DNA of 64,000 nt, taken from NCBI GenBank assembly GCA_016191285.1, contig JACPPA010000012.1:186001-250000 (forward strand). Reading direction: 5' to 3'. Under the pieces are notes generated by a model. The model was not told where the DNA came from. It saw nothing but the letters and a program-made list of their open reading frames with translations, and did not search any database. Positions 8,053 through 17,008 of the stretch are shown in pieces (positions within the stretch are counted from its first letter, which is position 1; the number at the start of each line of letters is the position of its first letter). The stretch comes from Gammaproteobacteria bacterium (GTDB lineage: Bacteria; Pseudomonadota; Gammaproteobacteria; Ga0077536). The position numbers and the translations under genes are program-made.

Positions 8053-11000
8053 CTAAGTCGCGCGACGCCGCCGTGTTCCCCACAGGCCCAGGAGCCCCGA
8101 ACCCAACAGCCACACCGCCGCCGGCAACGGCACGGTGGACGGCGAGACCGCGCCCTTGAACGTCACAGTGAACGATCCGAGCCCGCCATGGAAACCACTC
8201 GCGTTGTCACCGAACAGATTAATTTGCACCACCTGTTCAAAGGTCCCAACCACCAGCGGATCAAAGCTCGCCGACAAACTATGTGCGGCGCCCGCATTGA
8301 GGCCCGTGAAATTATCAAAGCCCGTCAAGCTGAGCGGTCCGCTGCCCACACTGAAGGTCGCGCCCAAGACATCGGCCGGGCCACTGATGAGGTTGGTCAG
8401 GTTCAAGCTACCCAGCACCCCGGCGCCGCCCTGTACTAACGTTCCAAAGTCATAAGTGAAGGTGGTCCCATTCGGGGTGAACGTGCCTGCCCCGCTGAGT
8501 TTGGTTAACACGGGATTGGCAAAGCGGTTCACCTGCGCGGCCACCGCCACACTTTGATTCGCCAGACTCAAGTCCGTGAGGTCCGCGTCATGACTCGCGA
8601 AGGCGAGCGTGGCGGTGCCGGTGAAGACGCCGGCATTCGTGGTATCGAGACCCACCTTGAGTGCCGTACTCGTGGCGCCGGCGGCGAGTCCAGTCGCGCC
8701 CAAGCTGCCAGCGCCTGTGAAGCCGCTCGGTACCGCCGAGACACTGCCGAGCAAGTTATCGGTCAACGCTCCCGTCGTATTGTTCTTGACGGTGAGAGCC
8801 TTGGCCGTGACCGTCTCGCCGATATGCACGATGCCGAAGTCGACACTCGGCGTCTGCACCTCGGCGACGGCTTTCGCATACACCTTGCCTTGGAGGTTAA
8901 CGCTTTGCTGCGTCAGCGCGGTTTGGCCCAGGTTGCTGGTGCCGGTGCCGTCGGAGACCAAGTTGACTTTGGCGGTGCCCACTTTGGCGCCCGCAATCGT
9001 GGTCTCGAGCCCGACTTTAATGCCGCCGGTATTCGTCGCCTGCGCACCCACGAGCGTGAAGGCACCGGTCGCACTGAAGCCGGCATCGGCCGGTCCGGCA
9101 CTGCCAGTTAACTTCTCGGAGAAGCCATCGTTGGCAGCAGTGTTCTTAATCGCGAGGTCAACCGCAGTCATCACATCGCCCACGCGGAACGCGCCGAAGT
9201 CTATCGGCTGCACGTTCTGAATGCCCGCACTCGCCAGGCGGAACACGGCACCACTCAGGCTCAACACTTGATCCGCCACGTTGTCGAAGTTGTTGACTAC
9301 CGCGACTTTCTGGTTGGTTAAGGCGCCGGCACTGTTGCCCGTGAAGGTCACGTCTAAGTTGCCTGAGTTCGTGCTGGTGCCAAGCGGTCCAAAGTTCGCC
9401 GCCGTGACGCCGCTGCCCGACAGCCGCCCATCCGTAACATTGCCGCCATTGACACTGGTCTGCAGTGCCCCGCGCAGACTCGGCCCGGTCGTCCCGGTGT
9501 TCGCCACTTGGTACTGCTGGGTGACCACATCGTTGAGGTGAATATTGCCGAAGGCCAGACTTGGGGTTGCCGTCGTGCCATTCGTCACCGCGCCGGTTAA
9601 CGCCTGCGCCACATTACCGCTCGCGACAATCTGCCCCGTCCCCGTGACATTCGCACGCGCATTGAAGCCATTGCCCACGCCGAAGTTCGCGTTGGTGTAA
9701 TCCTTCACCACGGTCACGTTGAAGATACCGAGATTGAGGTTGCCATTGTTGACCAGGAAGTCGCCGTCGCTGGTGGCCCCCAGCACCAAGGTGCCCCCCG
9801 CATCCGATTGGATCGTGCCGCTCTGGCCGTCGATGCCGCCACTCACCGTTAACGTACCGCCCGCCGCGCGCACCAAGCCCGAGTTCAACACCGTCGGCGT
9901 GACCGTGCCGAAGCCGAAGAGCTCACCGGTGCCCGTGTTGCTTAAGCTCGGCGCGCCGAACGTACCACCAGCCAATTGCAGCACGCCGCTGTTGATGAAG
10001 GCACCACCGGCCGTGAAGTTACGATTGCCGAGTAGGCGGAAGGCACCTTGGTTAGTAGTGAGGGTGTTGATGCGCGCGAAGCTCGCGGCGGCGCCGTCTA
10101 ACGTTACGTCGCCTTGGTTGGTGACGATATCGACGGCGCCGGGTTCGTTAAGATCGATCACGCCGGTACCGCTCACTTTCCATTTGCCGCCAGTCAGGAC
10201 GTTGGCGGCGTGTTGGGTGACGTCACCATTGAATGTCAGGACGCCCTTTTGCACATCGACCGTGCCGCTGTTGTTGAACTGCGTAGTGATGGATGAGGCC
10301 GCCGCGTCGCCCGACTTGCGGAAGGTCCCCGCATTGTTTACCACCGCCGACGCACCGGTGTCCGTGCCACCCTGATTCGACGCCACGATCTGCAAGAAAC
10401 TCGTGGTCTGATCGTCAAACACCGCCCCGCTGGCAATCGCCAACGTCCCCGCACCGCCGGCACTGATCCCCGTGTTCGGATCAGAACCGTTCAAATTCAT
10501 CTGCACGAACGAGCCACTCGCCGTGCTATTCCCCTTCAACTGCAAGGTCCGGCCGCCGTCCAAGGCAAACGATGAGTTGGTCAAAGTCGCCCCACCCTGC
10601 GCAATCGTCGTCCCCGTTCCCGACTGCGTACCACCGCTTAACGTCGAGAGTCCCGTGGCGGTCAACGTGCCGGTGCCGGTCAATAAACCGCCGACGTGGG
10701 TTAGTGTGCTCATACTGGACACACCGTTCAGGAGCAGCGTGCCGCCAGAGAGAGTAGTCAGCGCGGTATTCGAGAACGCGTTATTGATGGTCAGCGCGCC
10801 GCCGGTGACGGCGAGATCTTCGTTACTCGTCAGGCTGTTTATCACGTCGGTGCCAGTTTGATGAGTGATGGTGCGGACCGTCGCGCCACCGACATCGATC
10901 GTCACATCGTCGGCTGTGCCTGGGAGAGCTGGGTTAGAACTCCAATTAGTCGCGACATCCCAGAAGCCATCCGCATTCGGCACCCAGTTCACTGGGGCCG

Positions 11001-11134
11001 CGGACGCCGTACCGAAGACTAGCGCTGCGCTAAGGGCGAGAGGCGAGAGGCGAGAGGCGAGAGGCGAGAGGCGAGAGGCGAGAGGCGAGAGGCGAGAAAG
11101 AATACAGCCGAAGCTTGGTGGAAACGAATGCCAT
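8053..11134 (-). CDS. Large secreted choice-of-anchor D / VPLPA-CTERM protein, out of frame at its start
   Basis: The body is a repetitive beta-rich surface protein: an N-terminal stretch of TLSGGTLLLNG / GTGTLTATGLSTLSGG beta-helix type repeats, then several ~110-residue units with VDFGIVHIGETV..LTVKNN..GFTGAG of the choice-of-anchor D (ASH-like) type. The last residues VPLPAAVWLLGSGLLGLWG followed by RRRR are a VPLPA-CTERM exosortase sorting signal. A signal peptide core (ALSAALVFGTASAAP) precedes the body. The track extends it to an ATG at 11247 without a ribosome-binding site. The best start is the ATG at 11134, with GGAGG 9-10 bases upstream, but from there nine copies of a 7-bp repeat throw the reading into a TAG; eight or eleven copies would join it to the body. 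Expression is therefore probably off in this sequence, or the repeat was miscounted in assembly. No exosortase gene is in the window. Confidence 0.85.
11035..11097. repeat. Heptanucleotide tandem repeat (GGCGAGA)9 in a signal-peptide region
   Basis: Nine exact copies of GGCGAGA (TCTCGCC on the coding strand) run without interruption. In the body frame they encode LASRLSP three times. Because 7 is not a multiple of 3, gain or loss of a unit shifts the frame between the ATG at 11134 and the rest of the VPLPA-CTERM gene, which is how simple-repeat phase variation works. Confidence 0.95.
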
Positions 11135-11247
11135 GACGATAGCCCTCCGCGCAGGATCGATTTTTGTTGACTCTTGTTCCTAGGTCGCGATCCGCTCGTG
11201 CGGCATCGCTGGCAAGTGTGTTGTATCACACAGAATTGGAGGTTCAT

Positions 11248-11538
11248 ACCCGGCAGTTATGCCAACTATTACCGGTTCTTGAGTTTGGCGGCCGGCGCAG
11301 GGGCGGTTTGAGGAATCGTCCGACGTAATTCATGGCTGCGGGCCGGCCGCCCGCGCCAAGCGGCTTAGCGACCGCGGGGGAAGACGGCAAGGGCGGGGCA
11401 AGCGAGTAGGAAAGCACAAACTTCTGGTCGGCCATGGACTTTCTCATAGTGCGCAGCGGTCAACTGCCGTTTCCAAATACAAGAACATAAATACCGACCA
11501 GGTCGCGGCGATGGGCCGCGTCATGAAGATCGCACGGC
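11248..11538. other. Intergenic stretch, no gene supported
   Basis: Short ORFs here (for example 67 residues on the minus strand) show no domain or ribosome-binding site. The stretch is the upstream region of the VPLPA-CTERM gene and must hold its promoter, which I could not pin down. Confidence 0.4.
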
Positions 11539-11900
11539 CGTCGTCCCGGCGAACGCCGGGACCCAGTCGCATAAGCGCTTTCTGGATTTCGGCCTGCCAG
11601 GCCGTATAAAAACTCGATAGGAGTTGTCGTCGTAACGTCCGACCCTGCACACGTCATTCCGGCGAATGCCGGAATCCTAAAGAGCCTGAGTGCACTCCCC
11701 ACCGTCATTCCGGCGCACGCCGGAATCCAGTGAAGAAATGAGGTCCGCGCCGTGCACGGACACCTGATCTGACTGGATCCCGGAGTTTCGCTACGCGAAT
11801 TCCGGGATGACGGCGTGAGAACCGCGCCGCGCCCGGCACCCCCAACACCAGCTCGACAACTCCATCGAGTTGTTACACGGCCTGACAAGCCGGAATGACG
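11539..11900. repeat. Cluster of GTCATTCCGGCG-type dispersed palindromes
   Basis: Five related copies: CGTCGTCCCGGCGAACGCCGGGACCCAG (11539-11566), CGTCATTCCGGCGAATGCCGGAATCCT (11652-11678), CGTCATTCCGGCGCACGCCGGAATCCAG (11703-11730), an inverted long form CTGGATCCCGGAGTTTCGC..TCCGGGATGACGG (11772-11813) and a partial AAGCCGGAATGACGG (about 11886-11900). This family is widespread in proteobacterial intergenic DNA. ORFs read across it are artefacts. Confidence 0.85.
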
Positions 11901-12158
11901 GAGTTAAGCCCAGCACCTGCGGGGTGGCCGGTATTTCCGCTTCGCTATCTAGGATCGTAATAGTCTCGTGGTAGCGCGTGAGGGTGGCCTGCGCGACAGA
12001 CACTGGCGCCGCTAGGCGGGTCGGGCGACAGGCTGATTCAAATCAATCGTCAACGCGACTCAAGTCGGCATCTACGTTCTTCGCCGCGCGGCATCTGATC
12101 GATACTGCGCTCCGCGGAACGGAAACGTGGTTTTCTCTTCGCAGCTTGTCCGGTTTGG

Positions 12159-12548
12159 CTATGGCACTACTGCCGCACCATCCAGCTTGGCAAGTTTTCG
12201 ATCGAAGGTATGCAGGATGCATTGCATGTGGCGTGCATCGGCCAGTGCCACTGCGTCGGCAAAATCCACGTTGCTGGCGGCGAATGTGGCGAGCGCCGCG
12301 CTCAGGCGATCCTGATTCTCAATCTGGTAACGTGGATGCGCCAGTAGTTCGCGGGCAATGCGTACCACCTCTTTGCGGGGGGCATGATAGCGTTTGTGTA
12401 GCACCCAGAGCGTCTCCATGCACACAATGCCTGCGACGCGCACTTTGCCAGCGCCGGCAATCAGCGTCTGCGCGGCTGCGCATTGGTTTGGCGCCTCTTG
12501 GTCGTCGACCAGGGCGCGTAGTAGTACGTTGGTATCGACAGCGATCAC
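12159..12548 (-). CDS. vapC: PIN-domain ribonuclease toxin (VapC family)
   Basis: The 129-residue protein has the PIN fold acidic residues in place: Asp5 in MIAVDTNVLLRAL, the glutamate in CMETLWVLHKRY, and the aspartates in VDFADAVALADA. VapC toxins cleave specific RNAs using Mg2+ bound at these acids. It starts inside the last codons of the antitoxin gene (ATGA overlap at 12545-12548), the standard antitoxin-first, coupled arrangement. Confidence 0.9.
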   Translation of the reverse strand: MIAVDTNVLLRALVDDQEAPNQCAAAQTLIAGAGKVRVAGIVCMETLWVLHKRYHAPRKEVVRIARELLAHPRYQIENQDRLSAALATFAASNVDFADAVALADARHMQCILHTFDRKLAKLDGAAVVP

Positions 12549-12814
12549 TTACCCCGTTTCCTGGGTGCCGGAGCGGCAGTGCGCTGTTTGCGCAGATCTT
12601 CGAGTGCGGCATCGATATCGCGGATACCGCGTCCTTTCGTTGCCTTGAAGATGCTGAACAACGACTCTGCGGCGGGTTCTATCATGGCTTCCAGTGTAAG
12701 TTTCTTGCCGTGTCGGATGAAACGCACTTTCCCGCCCGATCTCAAACCCAAGGCTTTGCGCATTTCGGCCGGAATAGTGACCTGCCCTTTCTGCGTGATA
12801 TTCGACGTATTCAC
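12545..12814 (-). CDS. vapB: AbrB/MazE-type antitoxin paired with VapC
   Basis: The 89-residue protein begins with a swapped-hairpin AbrB domain: MNTSNITQKGQVTIPAEMRKALGLRSGGKVRFIRHGKKL. Its C-terminal part (SLFSIFKATKGRGIRDIDAALEDLRKQR) would wrap the VapC active site. Such antitoxins also bind their own promoter, so the pair is probably autoregulated. The C terminus is basic (PAPRKRGK). Confidence 0.9.
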   Translation of the reverse strand: MNTSNITQKGQVTIPAEMRKALGLRSGGKVRFIRHGKKLTLEAMIEPAAESLFSIFKATKGRGIRDIDAALEDLRKQRTAAPAPRKRGK

Positions 12815-13333
12815 CGACGTAATACTCCAAAACAGGTACTACATGGAGTTTATCCTTACGCCCCTGGACCGCCAAGTGCCGCCGAACACTGATCATCGTC
12901 CGCCAATGCAAAATCTTGGGCTTAAGGTGCTGGAGATTTGAGTGTTTGATTACGCTCGGCTGCCGCGTCCAATAAAAGAGAACAGCGGTTTTCGCGAACA
13001 TAAGAATCTGCGCAGAGTTCGCTCTTGTTTCCCTTGTAGTGCGGGCTTTGGACAATGGCTTGTCGCGTGCCGAGCTGCGACAACGGATCAAGCGTCACCG
13101 GCTTGGCGAGATCTTCTATTCGCCCGTCGACGTTATTTTAGGACAAGGCGACGCACGCGAAGTGGTTCAGCCGGATTTGATGTTCATCGCCGCGAATCGT
13201 CGCGAAATCGTTAAGTTACACGGCATCGAAGGGCCACCCGATATTGATCGGAAATCCAGGACACCCGCAGGCGTCTTACCTCAGATCGTTGGAGTAATTG
13301 ACAACATTATCTCGCGTTGGCATCATGTCCAAC

Positions 13334-13630
13334 ATGAAGGCGACTCTGATTGCCCGAACACGGATCGTCTATTCAGCTCACTCGTTCGCCGAGTTGGTCC
13401 TTTGGCGAGTACCGACGCCCGTGTTGGGCTCCGCCCACGAATTCAAGTATCGGTTGGCTTACGTTGTCGACTTGGAATGCGTGGTGCGCTACGACAACGA
13501 AGTGAGAAAGGGTGACCACCGCCATTTCGGTGTAACCGCGAACGCCTACAAGTTCAGTACTCCTGAGCGACTGATAGTCGATTTTCAGAAAGACATAGCG
13601 AGGTGGAACAATGAAAACCGTCGTACTTGA
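13334..13630 (+). CDS. TumE family toxin (DUF6516-like)
   Basis: The ~98-residue protein MKATLIARTRIVYSAHSFAELVLWRVP..AHEFKYRLAYVVD..CVVRYDNEVRKGDHRH matches the TumE/DUF6516 pattern, small toxins with a characteristic RYDNE..KGDHRH centre. I start at the ATG at 13334 because members usually begin MKA; the track's 12-residue extension has no support, and a second ATG at 13325 is possible. It overlaps the next gene by 20 bases, toxin first. Family call is from pattern memory. Confidence 0.75.
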   Translation: MKATLIARTRIVYSAHSFAELVLWRVPTPVLGSAHEFKYRLAYVVDLECVVRYDNEVRKGDHRHFGVTANAYKFSTPERLIVDFQKDIARWNNENRRT

Positions 13631-13958
13631 GGTTCGCTCGCCTGAGAAAACGATGGCGAACTTTGTCCAGTCCTGGAAGACCGGCAAGCCGGAGCGGTCA
13701 GCACGAATCAGCTTCGCAACGCCCGAACTACTTTGGCAAGTACTGTCGGCGAAGCGCTGGGAACTGCTGAAAGTTCTTTGCGGCGCCGGGCCGATCGCCA
13801 TCCGCGAAGCCGCGCGTCGCGTTGATCGCGATGTAAAAGCCGTTCATTCAGACATCACGGCCCTACTCAATGCAGGCGTTCTTGAGCGTGCCGAAAGTGG
13901 CGGTATCGTATTCCCATTCGAAGCGGTCAAAGTTGAGTTCTTGCTCGAAGCAGCGTAG
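13611..13958 (+). CDS. Winged-helix antitoxin (TumA-like)
   Basis: This 115-residue protein has a winged-helix DNA-binding domain: ELLWQVLSAKRWELLKVLCGAGPIAIREAARRVDRDVKAVHSDITALLNAGVLERAESGGIVFPFE. It matches the MarR-like antitoxins that accompany TumE toxins and would both neutralise the toxin and repress the operon. It begins inside the toxin gene. Confidence 0.78.
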   Translation: MKTVVLEVRSPEKTMANFVQSWKTGKPERSARISFATPELLWQVLSAKRWELLKVLCGAGPIAIREAARRVDRDVKAVHSDITALLNAGVLERAESGGIVFPFEAVKVEFLLEAA

Positions 13959-13976
13959 CAACAATTTTGGCCCATC

Positions 13977-13992
13977 CACTCTTTTGAGAGTG
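13977..13992 (+). terminator. Short hairpin after the toxin-antitoxin pair
   Basis: CACTCT-TTTG-AGAGTG forms a 6-bp stem with a 4-base loop 19 bases after the antitoxin stop. There is little U-tract, so termination is only possible. Confidence 0.4.
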
Positions 13993-14538
13993 ATTTCAAA
14001 GATAATTTTCGTCAATGTTCTGCGGCCTTCCTAATTCTTCAGACTCATTGAAAGGCAATGCTGACCTGCAGGAGTTCTTTAGTTTCGACGAATATCAGTT
14101 CCATTGCCGTTTCTAAGATTAAAGCGGTCTGCGCCCGATTACTTGACTACAATCGAAGGGCCACCCGATAGGGTGGTTAAGATCCTGTCGCCCGGCACGG
14201 AAGAGCGTGACCGCGGCTACAAGCTAAAGATGTACGCGCGCTACCGGGTGCCGGAATATTGGATAGTAGACGCCGAGCGGCGAATGATCGAGATCTACCC
14301 GCTAGGGCAAATGGAATACCTCACCCCCACGCGTTATGCGGAGACCGCTGTAATAACCTGCGCGCAACTTCAAAACCTCGACATCGCGCTTAGCGACGTT
14401 TTGCCGATTAGCTCGAAAGGACTATTCAGTTAAGGACACGCGGCAGCGGACCTACACCCGTCGGAATTGAGCTCGGCGTGCTGACGGAGCACGGGCCGTC
14501 AAACAGCGTGACTTTGACAGTGAGCCGTGCCGCCGGCA

Positions 14539-15327
14539 TCACGCCGCAAACGCATAAGCATCCATGCGTATGCTTCCATAAGTCACACTGCGGTGAAGCT
14601 GGGTGCCGCGCCAGTTTTCACCGGCCGCGCCCATCGCGACGAACAGCGGCATCAGATGTTCGTCGGTTGGATGATTCTCGCGCGCATGCGGCGCCAGCGC
14701 GCGGTAATCAAGTAGCGTTGCTTCGTCACCCGCCACGATCCGATCAGCCGTCCAGTCCGCGAATTTCGAGGCCCACGCCGGGACGTCGGTGTTCGCCGCG
14801 GGAGGTGAGATCTCACGCAAGTTATGCGTGACCGCGCCGGACCCCATGATCAAAATGTGCTGCTCGGACAATCCTTGCAGCGCGCGGCCGAGTTGTAAGT
14901 GATAAGTCGGACTGGCGCTTAAATGGATGCTCAATGCGACAACCGGAATGTCCGCTTCGGGATACATCAACATCAGCGGCACCCACGTGCCATGGTCAAA
15001 GCCCCACGCCGGATCGGCGCACGCGTTCAAGTCATGTCGATTCAATAACGCGATAATTTCAGCGGCGAGTTCCGGCGCACCTGGCGCCCGGTAATGCATT
15101 TGATACAGGCGCGGATCGAAACCGCCGAAATCGTGAATGGTGCGCGGTTCGGCGGCCACGGTGACGTGTGGCGATGGACCCTCGTCGTAATGCGCGGAAG
15201 CGACGACGATCGCGCGTGGACGGGTGAACTGCGTGCCTAAGGTGGATAGAAATTCGCGCGCGGGCACGGCGCTTAGAATCAAATCCGGCGAGCCATGCGA
15301 GATAAAGAGCGTAGGAAGCTTGGACAT
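14539..15327 (-). CDS. DODA-type extradiol ring-cleavage dioxygenase (YgiD/LigB-like)
   Basis: The 262-residue protein belongs to the class III extradiol dioxygenase family related to E. coli YgiD (4,5-DOPA dioxygenase). It opens with PTLFISHGSPDL and has conserved histidines in ASAHYDEGPSPHVT, in GFDHGTWVPLMLMYP and in GSGAVTHNLREI, the expected metal ligands and base. It would cleave a catechol-type ring with O2 in the cytoplasm. Substrate is unknown; it stands as a single gene, divergent from the aldehyde dehydrogenase gene. Confidence 0.9.
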   Translation of the reverse strand: MSKLPTLFISHGSPDLILSAVPAREFLSTLGTQFTRPRAIVVASAHYDEGPSPHVTVAAEPRTIHDFGGFDPRLYQMHYRAPGAPELAAEIIALLNRHDLNACADPAWGFDHGTWVPLMLMYPEADIPVVALSIHLSASPTYHLQLGRALQGLSEQHILIMGSGAVTHNLREISPPAANTDVPAWASKFADWTADRIVAGDEATLLDYRALAPHARENHPTDEHLMPLFVAMGAAGENWRGTQLHRSVTYGSIRMDAYAFAA

Positions 15328-15434
15328 ACTGTGATCCGGTTGAGTGAATAAGCGCGGGTCTGGGTCCGTTCGCGGCCACAGTCGCTTACACTAGCGCCCG
15401 GCCTAAACCCACCCCGCAATAAATTGGAGCACGC

Positions 15435-16853
15435 ATGAAGATCTACGACAAGCTATACCTCAATGGCGAATGGGTAAAACCCCACGGTACGGGCATGATC
15501 GATGCCACTTGCGCTTCGACTGAAGAAGTCGCGACGCGCATCCCAGAAGGCGATAAGACCGACGCCGATGCAGCGGTCGCTGCCGCGCGCGCGGCGTTCG
15601 ACAGCTGGTCGCGCACGCCGGTGGCGGCCCGTGTCGCGTTTCTCGAAAAAATCGCCGCTGGCATGGAAGCGCGGAAAAACGACGTCGCGCTTGCCATCGC
15701 GACCGAAGTCGGCATGCCGCTCAAAATGGCCTCGGCGATCCAAGCCTCGCTGCCCATCGGCGCGGCCAAGACCTATGCCGAACTTCTTAAGCATTACCAG
15801 TTTGAAGAAACCGTTGGCACTTCGCTGGTGGTGCGCGAAGCCATTGGCGTCGTGGCTGCCATCACGCCATGGAATTTCCCGATCAACCAGATCATGTTGA
15901 AAGTCGCGCCCGCGTTGGCGGCCGGCTGTACGGTGGTGTTGAAGCCGAGCGAAGTGGCCCCGAGTACCGCGTTCATCCTGGCCGAAGTCCTGCACGAGGT
16001 GGGTCTGCCGAAGGGGGTGTTTAATCTGGTCACCGGATTTGGCCCAGTTGTCGGCGAAGCGCTGGCCGCGCATCCCGAAGTCGACATGGTGTCATTCACC
16101 GGCTCCACCCGCGCCGGTCGCCGTGTGGCGGAAGTCGCGGCGCAAACCATCAAACGGGTCGCGTTGGAACTCGGCGGTAAATCGCCGCATGTCATTCTTG
16201 AAGACGCGGACATCGAGAAGGCCGTTAAAGCCGGGGTCAACGAGTGTTATCTGAATTCCGGTCAGGCCTGTATCGCGCCGTCGCGCATGCTGGCCCCTAA
16301 GTCGAAGTACGAAGAAGTCGTCCAACTCGCAAAAAAAATTGCCGAAACCTTCACGGTGGGCGACCCGCTTGGGGGCGACGTCAAACTCGGGCCGGTCATC
16401 TCCGCCGTGCAGCGCGACCGGATCCGCGGCTTTATCAAGAAGGGCATCGAAGAAGGAGCGCGACTGGTGACTGGCGGGGCTGAGGCGCCAGCCGGTCTCG
16501 ACAAAGGCTTTTATGTGAAACCCACCGTGTTCGCCGATGTGAACAATGACATGACCATTGCCCGGGAAGAGATCTTCGGGCCGGTGCTCACCATCATTCC
16601 GTTCGACGACGAAGAGGATGCCATCCGCATCGCGAACGATACGATTTATGGCCTGGGCGGCAATGTCTGGGCCGGCACCAAGGAACACGGGATCGAGGTC
16701 GCGAAGCGTATTCGCACGGGTCAAATTTCGATCAACGGCGGCCGCTATAACCCGTTGGCGCCGTTTGGCGGCTACAAACAATCGGGACTCGGCCGTGAGG
16801 CCGGGAAATTTGGCCTCGAAGAATTCTTAGAGGTGAAATCCTTGCAGCTCTGA
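15435..16853 (+). CDS. NAD(P)-dependent aldehyde dehydrogenase
   Basis: A full-length (472 residues) ALDH superfamily enzyme oxidising an aldehyde to the acid. Visible marks are [29 protein letters not shown] (cofactor and oxyanion Asn), [12 protein letters not shown], the general-base glutamate in [11 protein letters not shown], and the nucleophilic cysteine in [11 protein letters not shown]. The EEIFGPVL and [22 protein letters not shown] blocks close the domain. The ORF ends in a hairpin region convergent with an acyl-CoA dehydrogenase. Substrate cannot be read from sequence. Confidence 0.95.
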   Translation: MKIYDKLYLNGEWVKPHGTGMIDATCASTEEVATRIPEGDKTDADAAVAAARAAFDSWSRTPVAARVAFLEKIAAGMEARKNDVALAIATEVGMPLKMASAIQASLPIGAAKTYAELLKHYQFEETVGTSLVVREAIGVVAAITPWNFPINQIMLKVAPALAAGCTVVLKPSEVAPSTAFILAEVLHEVGLPKGVFNLVTGFGPVVGEALAAHPEVDMVSFTGSTRAGRRVAEVAAQTIKRVALELGGKSPHVILEDADIEKAVKAGVNECYLNSGQACIAPSRMLAPKSKYEEVVQLAKKIAETFTVGDPLGGDVKLGPVISAVQRDRIRGFIKKGIEEGARLVTGGAEAPAGLDKGFYVKPTVFADVNNDMTIAREEIFGPVLTIIPFDDEEDAIRIANDTIYGLGGNVWAGTKEHGIEVAKRIRTGQISINGGRYNPLAPFGGYKQSGLGREAGKFGLEEFLEVKSLQL

Positions 16854-16890
16854 ACGATTGCGAACCGCTGCGAGGCGGGCTACAAGGCCA

Positions 16891-16919
16891 TTGGTGACCG
16901 GCAAGAGATCGGTCACCAA
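16891..16919. terminator. Bidirectional terminator-like hairpin
   Basis: TTGGTGACCG and CGGTCACCAA pair perfectly over 10 bases around a 9-base loop, midway between the convergent aldehyde dehydrogenase and acyl-CoA dehydrogenase genes. Confidence 0.55.
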
Positions 16920-17008
16920 GCCCGGCCACGCCGACGTGCCCGGAACGTCGGCCAATCGATCAAGACGCGTTCCAAAATATCGATCGGTCAACGCTCAAGA
17001 TGCACGAC

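Larger units (their letters stand above)
13225..14170. mobile_element. 927-bp toxin-antitoxin insertion flanked by 19-bp direct repeats
   Basis: ATCGAAGGGCCACCCGATA occurs at 13225-13243 and again at 14152-14170. Between them lie a TumE-like toxin gene, a winged-helix antitoxin gene and a small terminator, but no transposase or integrase. I see no terminal inverted repeats. Removing one repeat and the interval restores the interrupted Uma2 frame exactly, so the direct repeats are the target duplication or the recombination sites of the insertion. Confidence 0.8.
13039..14433 (+). pseudogene. Uma2 family gene split by a toxin-antitoxin insertion
   Basis: Two fragments in the same frame belong to one Uma2 protein. 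The first (13039-13243) reads RHRLGEIFYSPVDVILGQG..VVQPDLMFIAANRREIVKLHGIEGPPD; the second (14152-14433) resumes IEGPPDRVVKILSPGTEERDRGYK and ends YWIVDAERRMIEIYPL. Deleting 13225-14151 (927 bases) rejoins them perfectly in frame. The N-terminal ~50 residues normal for the family are also missing: an in-frame TAG precedes the first fragment, so the gene was probably dead or truncated in more than one way. Confidence 0.85.

Noticed and set aside
8609-10375. Long plus-strand ORFs of 203 and 218 residues opposite the VPLPA-CTERM gene
   Set aside because: Low-complexity Pro/Ser/Thr/Val translations of the repetitive Gly/Thr/Asn-rich minus-strand gene; no domain.
11244-11447. 67-residue ORF upstream of the VPLPA-CTERM gene
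   Set aside because: Pro/Arg-rich translation without features; overlaps the presumed promoter region.
11978-12892. 304-residue plus-strand ORF over the toxin-antitoxin genes
   Set aside because: Antisense to the convincing vapB/vapC pair; Arg/Cys-rich without any motif.
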